Positions 6,372-10,092 of a stretch of 10,092 nt of DNA are shown piece by piece; positions within the stretch are counted from its first letter, which is position 1, and the number at the start of each line of letters is the position of its first letter. The DNA is from Syntrophobacteria bacterium. GTDB lineage: Bacteria; Desulfobacterota; DSWW01. The position numbers and the translations under genes are program-made. The DNA lies in the NCBI GenBank assembly GCA_030145435.1, contig JAQYVQ010000340.1, forward strand, positions 1 to 10,092. Direction: 5' to 3'. The notes under the pieces are model-generated. The model ran no database searches, was not told the origin of the DNA, and was given only the letters and a program-made list of their open reading frames with translations.

Positions 6372-6447
6372 GCTCTTAGCTCCCAGCCGCCACCCCAGCG
6401 ACAGCGCTGTCCGTCAAAGACGGGGAGGCGCGGGGTGGGCTAAGAGC
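6372..6447. repeat. Branched inverted-repeat element
   Basis: GCTCTTAGC (6372-6380) pairs with GCTAAGAGC (6439-6447), and CCACCCC (6390-6396) pairs with GGGGTGG (6432-6438), with a 9-base bulge (6381-6389) on the left side only. The enclosed part holds a perfect 12-base palindrome GACAGCGCTGTC (6400-6411) and a hairpin CCGTC-AAA-GACGG (6411-6423), which share one base. No T-run follows on either strand, so it does not look like a simple terminator; a REP-like element is possible. Confidence 0.75.
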
Positions 6448-6628
6448 TAATGGCTACTTGCCTTTTACCTTGGGGGAGGAAAACAACGCAAGGGGGCAGT
6501 CTCCTAAAGAGCCTTGGTCGGATGCTTCCGCCGGAAGATCTCACCAGGGGAGTACAGGTAGGCCTCTTGCTCGAATCCACGCATCTCGAGAGAGGGTCTC
6601 CGGGCGAAGGGACGGTGGTGGGTCAGGA

Positions 6629-6664
6629 AAGAAGAGGAGGCAGCTCGAGGCGCCTCCTCTTCTT
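6629..6664 (-). terminator. Rho-independent terminator of the atpZIBE operon
   Basis: A perfect 13-bp stem is formed by AAGAAGAGGAGGC (6629-6641) and GCCTCCTCTTCTT (6652-6664), with a 10-base loop. Read on the minus strand it begins 22 bases after the atpE stop codon, and its 3' arm ends in TTCTTT. The pyrimidine-rich tail is not an ideal T-run but the stem is strong and well placed. Confidence 0.8.
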
Positions 6665-6686
6665 AGATTTCGTATCCCTGACCTTC

Positions 6687-7028
6687 TTAGATCTTGGCCT
6701 GCAAGAAGATCGAGATGATGAAGGTGTAAAGGACCAGGGACTCGATCAAGGCCAGCCCGATGATCATCGGGACGAACATCTTGTCCGCGGCCCCAGGATT
6801 CCTCGCGATACCTTCGAGCGCTGCTGCTGCCGTCTTCCCCTGGCCGAGACCGCCACCAAAGGCCGCCAGCCCCAAGCCCAGACCCGCACCGATAGCAAGG
6901 CCGAACTTCATCAGGAAATCGCCACCCTTACCTTCTGCCTCGTCTCCCGCGAGCACCAGCGTGGGCAGGGCCAGCGTCAAGAGCCCGACGAGGGCTACCA
7001 CTCGAATCAATGCCTTCTTCCTGTTCAT
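6687..7028 (-). CDS. atpE: ATP synthase Fo subunit c
   Basis: The rotor-ring subunit that carries ions through the membrane Fo motor. The 113 residues are longer than the usual 75-90 because of an N-terminal hydrophobic leader (1-27, basic MNRKK then ALPTLVLAG) ahead of the two-helix hairpin (about 38-66 and 84-108). The polar loop is ARNP (75-78). The ion-binding carboxylate is Glu96 in LIESLVLY, with Gln63 in GQG, Ser97 and Tyr101. These match the Gln32, Glu65, Ser66 and Tyr70 set of sodium-binding rings such as Ilyobacter tartaricus, while its Thr67 position is Leu98. AAGGAG eight bases before the ATG is a strong ribosome binding site, consistent with the high copy number of c. It is last in the operon, 145 bases after atpB and just before a terminator. 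Confidence 0.95.
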   Translation of the reverse strand: MNRKKALIRVVALVGLLTLALPTLVLAGDEAEGKGGDFLMKFGLAIGAGLGLGLAAFGGGLGQGKTAAAALEGIARNPGAADKMFVPMIIGLALIESLVLYTFIISIFLQAKI

Positions 7029-7122
7029 TCCTCTCGCTCCTTTCTTCTCCTGTGGGTTCCCCTGAGTAGCTACATCTTTCTAACCCTGTTGTGGACCTGT
7101 ATTCACCTCGTCCTTCCTGCCT

Positions 7123-7176
7123 TCCGACCCGGTCGGATCCTCCGACCCGGACGGATCCTCCGGCCCGAACGGATCA
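7123..7176. repeat. Three 18-bp tandem repeats at the atpB/atpE junction
   Basis: The units are TCCGACCCGGTCGGATCC (7123-7140), the same with one change (7141-7158), and a third with four changes (7159-7176). The unit is nearly self-complementary (CCGACC/GGTCGG), so the atpB-atpE spacer RNA can fold. The last unit contains the atpB stop codon (7174-7176), so the repeat array starts exactly at the end of the atpB reading frame. Confidence 0.85.
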
Positions 7177-7866
7177 GTGGTCATGGGATACGGCCAAGGC
7201 GATGTACACCGTGGTAAGCGCGGCAAACACAAAGGCCTGAATCATCGAGACCACGATACCAAGGATCATGAAGATGACCGGAACCACCAAGGGAACGAGA
7301 TCGGAGAAGATCCCGAGCACCATGTGGTCTCCGAACATGTTTCCGAAAAGACGAATCGACAAGGACATGGGCCGGAACAGATGGCTCAGCAACTCGATCA
7401 GGAACATCAGGGGCGCCAGCCAGAGGATGGGCCCGGCGAATTGCTTCAGATATCCGATTCCATGTTCCTTGAAGCCATAGTAGTTGTAAGCCAGAAACAC
7501 AATCAGGGACATGGCCAGGTTCGTGTTCAGGTTGTCCGTGGCCGGCACGAATCCCGGAACGATCGCAATGATGTTGCAGAAAAAGATGAAGATGAACAAC
7601 CCCCCGACAAGGGTGATATACTTGTCCCCGTCAGGGCCGATGATCGCTCGCAGCTGGCCGTAAGTCGTCTGAACCACGAGCTCGAAGACGTTTCGGGCCG
7701 AGAACTTCGTGTCCGGGATCAGGGGATCGCGGGCCTTTTTCAGGCTTACCCGGATCCTCCAGGCGACGAGGATGATCAACAGCAGGGCAAAGCCGCCATG
7801 AAACACATGAATCGGTACCATTCCTTCAAGATGGGTAAGGCCATACCACGTGAACCCGTGTTCCAT
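7174..7866 (-). CDS. atpB: ATP synthase Fo subunit a
   Basis: The stator subunit that provides the two ion half-channels next to the c-ring. The 230 residues have about five to six membrane helices and the family's C-terminal signature: RPMSLSIRLFGNMFGDH (165-181), with the essential Arg172 (E. coli Arg210), and Gln210 in SMIQAFVFAAL (E. coli Gln252). An earlier conserved segment, NLNTNLAMSL (112-121), is also present. The length is typical of the shorter bacterial a subunits. AGGAG ten bases before the ATG supports the start. It follows atpI by 34 bases and precedes atpE, the usual I-B-E order. Subunit b and the F1 genes are not in this window. Confidence 0.97.
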   Translation of the reverse strand: MEHGFTWYGLTHLEGMVPIHVFHGGFALLLIILVAWRIRVSLKKARDPLIPDTKFSARNVFELVVQTTYGQLRAIIGPDGDKYITLVGGLFIFIFFCNIIAIVPGFVPATDNLNTNLAMSLIVFLAYNYYGFKEHGIGYLKQFAGPILWLAPLMFLIELLSHLFRPMSLSIRLFGNMFGDHMVLGIFSDLVPLVVPVIFMILGIVVSMIQAFVFAALTTVYIALAVSHDH

Positions 7867-7900
7867 CGCTTTTCAACTCCTCATAAGGTCCGCATTTCGG

Positions 7901-8272
7901 TCACACGAACACAAGGCTGTTCAAGAGGATCGACGCCAACAGGCTGAGCGTGCCGAGAAAGAACGGAATCAGCGGGACCTTCAGTACGAGAAGCGAGAAG
8001 GCCACCGCCCCGAGAAACAGAATGAACAGCAGCGAGATCCTCGCAAGCAGAGGCCCCTTCCCGCTCTCCTGCTGCATGGCCGCCCGGGCGAATCTCCAAA
8101 GGTAATGGAAGTTCGCCAGAACGAGGGCTCCTCCCAACAGAAGCCCCACACTCGCGGATACTGTACCCGTGAACATCCCTGCCAGAAAGGTGCATCCCAG
8201 CAGGATCAGGAGGCTGTCTCGTTCGATCCTGTTCAGCTTCCGCGCACCGGCCTCGAATTCCATCTTCTCCAC
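7901..8272 (-). CDS. atpI: ATP synthase subunit I-like protein
   Basis: A small four-helix membrane protein at the head of the Fo genes, of the AtpI type that helps assemble the c-ring or supply Mg/Ca ions. The 123 residues have hydrophobic stretches at about 20-34, 38-54, 77-96 and 100-121. The NFHYLWRFAR segment (54-63) after the second helix resembles the N-x-x-x-L/W pattern common in subunit I. The start is uncertain: GTG at 8272, four bases after the atpZ stop, or ATG at 8263; neither has a well-spaced ribosome binding site. Tight spacing to atpZ suggests translational coupling. The family is poorly conserved, so the call rests on length, topology and position between atpZ and atpB. Confidence 0.8.
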   Translation of the reverse strand: MEKMEFEAGARKLNRIERDSLLILLGCTFLAGMFTGTVSASVGLLLGGALVLANFHYLWRFARAAMQQESGKGPLLARISLLFILFLGAVAFSLLVLKVPLIPFFLGTLSLLASILLNSLVFV

Positions 8273-8276
8273 GTGA

Positions 8277-8501
8277 CTAGAGCTTCTCCTTCTGGAGGGT
8301 CCAAAGCTTCACGAAAGCGACAACCCCACCGCCGAGCCCCACAAAAAGGAAGATAATCGTCAGAACCGGCGCCGTCTCGAAGATTTCATCCAGTACGTAG
8401 CCAACTACAGTTCCGGCCAGCACGGAGAAGGCCATCTCCATGGCCAGGGCTCCCAAAACAGCGAGCCTCCTCAAATCCGTTTTGCCTGCCGGGATGGCCA
8501 C
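8277..8501 (-). CDS. atpZ: AtpZ/AtpI-family protein
   Basis: A two-helix membrane protein of the AtpZ family, encoded at the front of many bacterial Fo clusters and linked with AtpI in Mg/Ca handling and c-ring assembly. The 74 residues have helices at about 14-36 and 45-64 and the family pattern: a G-rich first helix ending VGYVLDEIFETAP (33-45), then FVGLGGGVVAFVKLW (53-67). The start is GTG at 8501; an in-frame stop at 8541-8543 rules out a longer protein with a standard start. The AGAGGG one base before the GTG is too close to be ideal, so an internal TTG preceded by GAGGAGG is an alternative, at the cost of the polar N-terminus. It is the first gene after the operon promoter. Confidence 0.85.
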   Translation of the reverse strand: MAIPAGKTDLRRLAVLGALAMEMAFSVLAGTVVGYVLDEIFETAPVLTIIFLFVGLGGGVVAFVKLWTLQKEKL

Positions 8502-8568
8502 ACCCTCTGGAAGAGCGCCTTGGTTCTTCGGCTCAGGGCCTCAGCAACAGCCCGTTAGAAGATCGCAA

Positions 8569-8597
8569 ATTCTAAAGAACCCGGCAGGAAAAGTCAA
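8569..8597 (-). promoter_or_regulatory. Strong sigma70 promoter of the atpZIBE operon
   Basis: Read on the minus strand, TTGACT (8597-8592) is followed after exactly 17 bases by TAGAAT (8574-8569), both five of six to consensus at the ideal spacing. The predicted start near 8562 leaves a leader of about 60 nt before the atpZ GTG. It lies between the hemL terminator and atpZ, so the atp genes appear to be transcribed independently of hemL. Confidence 0.75.
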
Positions 8598-8649
8598 GGA
8601 ATCCTGGTCTCGAACCCGCTCTATCTACCGGGCCGGGCCAGACGAAAAC

Positions 8650-8674
8650 CCCGAGAAACAAGGGTTTTCTCGGG
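8650..8674 (-). terminator. Rho-independent terminator of hemL
   Basis: CCCGAGAAA (8650-8658) and TTTCTCGGG (8666-8674) form a perfect 9-bp stem with a 7-base loop. On the minus strand the stem is followed by GTTTTC. It is 43 bases after the hemL stop codon and just before the atp promoter. Confidence 0.8.
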
Positions 8675-8717
8675 CGGGTTTCCGGTCGATGGACGTGCCC
8701 AAGCGTTCCTCGTCGAT

Positions 8718-10007
8718 TCATCCGCCGGCGGCCCGGAACGCCTTTCTGGCCGCTTCCAACGTCCTCACGAACTCCTCTTCCCCGTGCATTTCGGAAACGA
8801 AGCACGTCTCGAACTGGCTCGGGGGCCAGTAGACCCCCTCGGACAACATCTGCCGGTGGAACCGGGCAAAGCGTTCCAGGTCGCATCCGCTTGCCGTGGC
8901 GAAATCAACAACGGGCTCGGATCGAAAGAACACCGTGAACATCGAACCGATCGATTGCACCCGGACGTCCCCTCCCGCCTCGCGGGCCACCCCTTCGAGG
9001 GCTTGGACAAACCGCTGCGCCTTCTCGTTCAGGGCGTCGTAGAAACCGGGCCTCTCGATCTGTTCCAGGGTCGTCAAGCCGGTCTGCATGGCCAGGGGGT
9101 TTCCGGCAAGGGTGCCCGCCTGGTAGACCGGCCCCTCGGGCGAAAGGACCCGCATGATCTCTTCCCTGCCACCGAATGCACCCACGGGCAGCCCTCCTCC
9201 CAGGATCTTTCCAAGACAGGTGAGGTCCGGCAGGATGCGGAACCGCTCCTGCGCGCCCCCCAACCCCAATCGAAACCCTGTGATCACCTCATCGAAGATC
9301 AACAGGCTTCCGGCCCGCGCCGTCAGCTCCCTCAGCCCCTCCAGAAACCCCTCCGCAGGAGGCACCAGGCCCATGTTGCCGGCCACCGGCTCCAGCAGCA
9401 CGGCGGCCACCTCGCTGCCGTGGCCCTCCAAGGCTCGCTCCACCGCCCCCAGGTCGTTGTACGGCAAACAGAGTGTATCCGCGGTCACGGCAGGTGGAAT
9501 CCCCGGGCTGTCCGGCGATCCGAAGGTCGCGGCCCCGGAACCGGCCTTGACGAGCAAGGCATCCACATGCCCGTGATAGCAGCCCTCGAACTTGATCAGT
9601 TTCGAGCGCCCCGTGTAGCCCCTCGCCACGCGCACGGCACTCATCGTCGCTTCGGTACCCGAATTGACGAAGCGCACCTTTTCCATCGAGGGGACCGCCC
9701 GGACGACCTTCATGGCAAGCTCGGTCTCCAGCTCTGTCGGGATGCCGAAGCTCGTGCCCTTCCCTATCCTCTCCCGGAGAGCCTTGATGACCGCGGGATG
9801 GGCATGACCCAGGATCAGGGGGCCCCAGGAACACACATAGTCCACATACCGGTTTCCGTCCACGTCCTCGATCCAGGCACCCTGCCCCTGCCTGACGAAG
9901 ATGGGCTCACCTCCCACAGCACGAAAAGCACGCACAGGAGAGTTCACTCCGCCAGGGAGGACCCCTCGAGCCGCCTCAAAGGCCTTTCCGGATTTATCCC
10001 TGTTCAT
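8718..10007 (-). CDS. hemL: Glutamate-1-semialdehyde 2,1-aminomutase
   Basis: A PLP enzyme of the C5 tetrapyrrole pathway that converts glutamate-1-semialdehyde to 5-aminolevulinate in the cytoplasm. The 429 residues match the family length. Motifs: LPGGVNSPVRAF (17-28), NSGTEATMSAVRVARG (115-130), YHGHVDALLVKAGSG (144-158), the cofactor Asp239 in DEVITGFR (239-246), and the Schiff-base Lys267 in CLGKILGGGLPVGAFGG (264-280), as in E. coli TLGKIIGGG. AAGGAGG eight bases before the ATG is an excellent ribosome binding site and fixes the start. It overlaps the end of an unidentified upstream gene by 14 bases, so it is probably co-transcribed with that gene, and it has its own terminator. Confidence 0.97.
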   Translation of the reverse strand: MNRDKSGKAFEAARGVLPGGVNSPVRAFRAVGGEPIFVRQGQGAWIEDVDGNRYVDYVCSWGPLILGHAHPAVIKALRERIGKGTSFGIPTELETELAMKVVRAVPSMEKVRFVNSGTEATMSAVRVARGYTGRSKLIKFEGCYHGHVDALLVKAGSGAATFGSPDSPGIPPAVTADTLCLPYNDLGAVERALEGHGSEVAAVLLEPVAGNMGLVPPAEGFLEGLRELTARAGSLLIFDEVITGFRLGLGGAQERFRILPDLTCLGKILGGGLPVGAFGGREEIMRVLSPEGPVYQAGTLAGNPLAMQTGLTTLEQIERPGFYDALNEKAQRFVQALEGVAREAGGDVRVQSIGSMFTVFFRSEPVVDFATASGCDLERFARFHRQMLSEGVYWPPSQFETCFVSEMHGEEEFVRTLEAARKAFRAAGG

Positions 10008-10092
10008 CCCAATTGCCTCCTTCCGGTTGCTTATCCTGCGAGAATCGGGTAAGAATCCTGACTTCGTCCAGAACCATCAAAGCTTTGTCTCC
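9994..10092 (-). CDS. C-terminal end of an unidentified gene (partial)
   Basis: An open frame enters from the right edge on the minus strand and runs 32 codons to a TAA at 9994-9996, overlapping the hemL start by 14 bases. The readable tail includes GDKALMVLDEVRILTRF followed by a polar end. It looks protein-like (helix-forming, mixed charged and hydrophobic residues), and the overlap with hemL is typical of translational coupling in an operon. The fragment is too short to assign to a family. It could also be a chance open frame, or a 27-codon frame starting at the ATG within it. Confidence 0.45.
   Translation of the reverse strand, partial: GDKALMVLDEVRILTRFSQDKQPEGGNWDEQG

Larger units (their letters stand above)
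6295..6686. other. Gene-free stretch (392 bases) between atpE and the FAD oxidoreductase
   Basis: Both flanking genes are on the minus strand, so this holds the atp operon's 3' end and the oxidoreductase's upstream region. It contains a branched inverted-repeat element and a terminator, annotated separately. Between them (6450-6628) I see only a weak 26-codon minus-strand reading frame (6504-6584). No promoter with two good hexamers was found for the oxidoreductase. Confidence 0.6.

Noticed and set aside
6504..6584. 26-codon minus-strand frame beginning MRGFEQEAYLYSPG
   Set aside because: The peptide looks plausible, but there is no well-spaced ribosome binding site or promoter and it is too short to judge without homologues.
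6450..7217. 255-codon plus-strand open frame across the atpE region
   Set aside because: It lies antisense to atpE, the spacer repeats and the end of atpB, has low-complexity Arg/Gln/Gly-rich composition and no family motif.
8784..10052. 422-codon plus-strand open frame
   Set aside because: It is the antisense shadow of hemL, whose motifs and ribosome binding site are unambiguous.
1..10092. CRISPR arrays, tRNA or rRNA genes, transposases
   Set aside because: No regularly spaced repeat-spacer pattern, cloverleaf-like sequence or transposase motif was seen on either strand.

Overview
The window is GC-rich bacterial DNA with ordinary chromosomal genes and no phage, transposase, CRISPR, tRNA or rRNA. 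The genus cannot be named from sequence alone. The best guess is a Desulfobacterota-type (classical Deltaproteobacteria) organism. The reasons are an Fo-only ATP synthase cluster (atpZ-atpI-atpB-atpE) without the F1 genes beside it, a C5-pathway hemL next to it, and thrombospondin-type-3 repeats on a secreted subtilase. This is inference from gene content; no search was run.

Layout, left to right. (1) Plus strand, 126-1542: a Crp/Fnr-family regulator behind a good sigma70 promoter, followed 10 bases later by a family 2 glycosyltransferase, probably co-transcribed. (2) Plus strand, 1568-4784: a promoter, a leader of about 190 nt with inverted and heptamer repeats, then three closely spaced genes. 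They are a CPBP-family intramembrane protease homologue, a secreted S8 subtilase with Ca-binding TSP3 repeats and a Cys-containing tail, and a divergent Lgt-like diacylglyceryl transferase. (3) 4785-5151: a gene-free convergent gap filled by a large imperfect inverted repeat. (4) Minus strand, 5152-6294: a stand-alone FAD oxidoreductase of the L-2-hydroxyglutarate oxidase type. (5) 6295-6686: a gene-free stretch with a branched inverted-repeat element and a clear terminator for the atp operon. (6) Minus strand, 8501 down to 6687: atpZ, atpI, atpB, atpE behind a near-consensus promoter. (7) Minus strand, 10007 down to 8718: hemL with its own terminator, overlapped at its start by the tail of an unidentified gene that runs off the right edge.

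How the genes work together: the minus-strand right half is core energy and tetrapyrrole metabolism. AtpB and AtpE form the ion-translocating rotor/stator pair, AtpI and AtpZ are assembly/accessory proteins, and HemL makes 5-aminolevulinate. The c subunit carries the Gln/Glu-Ser/Tyr ligand set known from sodium-coupled rings and a signal-peptide-like N-terminus. The most unusual part is the CPBP-S8-Lgt trio. A membrane protease, a secreted substrate-like protein with a C-terminal Cys tail and a lipid-transferring enzyme homologue, side by side, could be a small dedicated surface-anchoring unit. That is a hypothesis, set out with tests in the findings. Several compact repeats (AGGGGTC heptamers extending the Lgt C-terminus, an 18-bp triple repeat at the atpB/atpE junction, and two hairpin elements) are directly visible.
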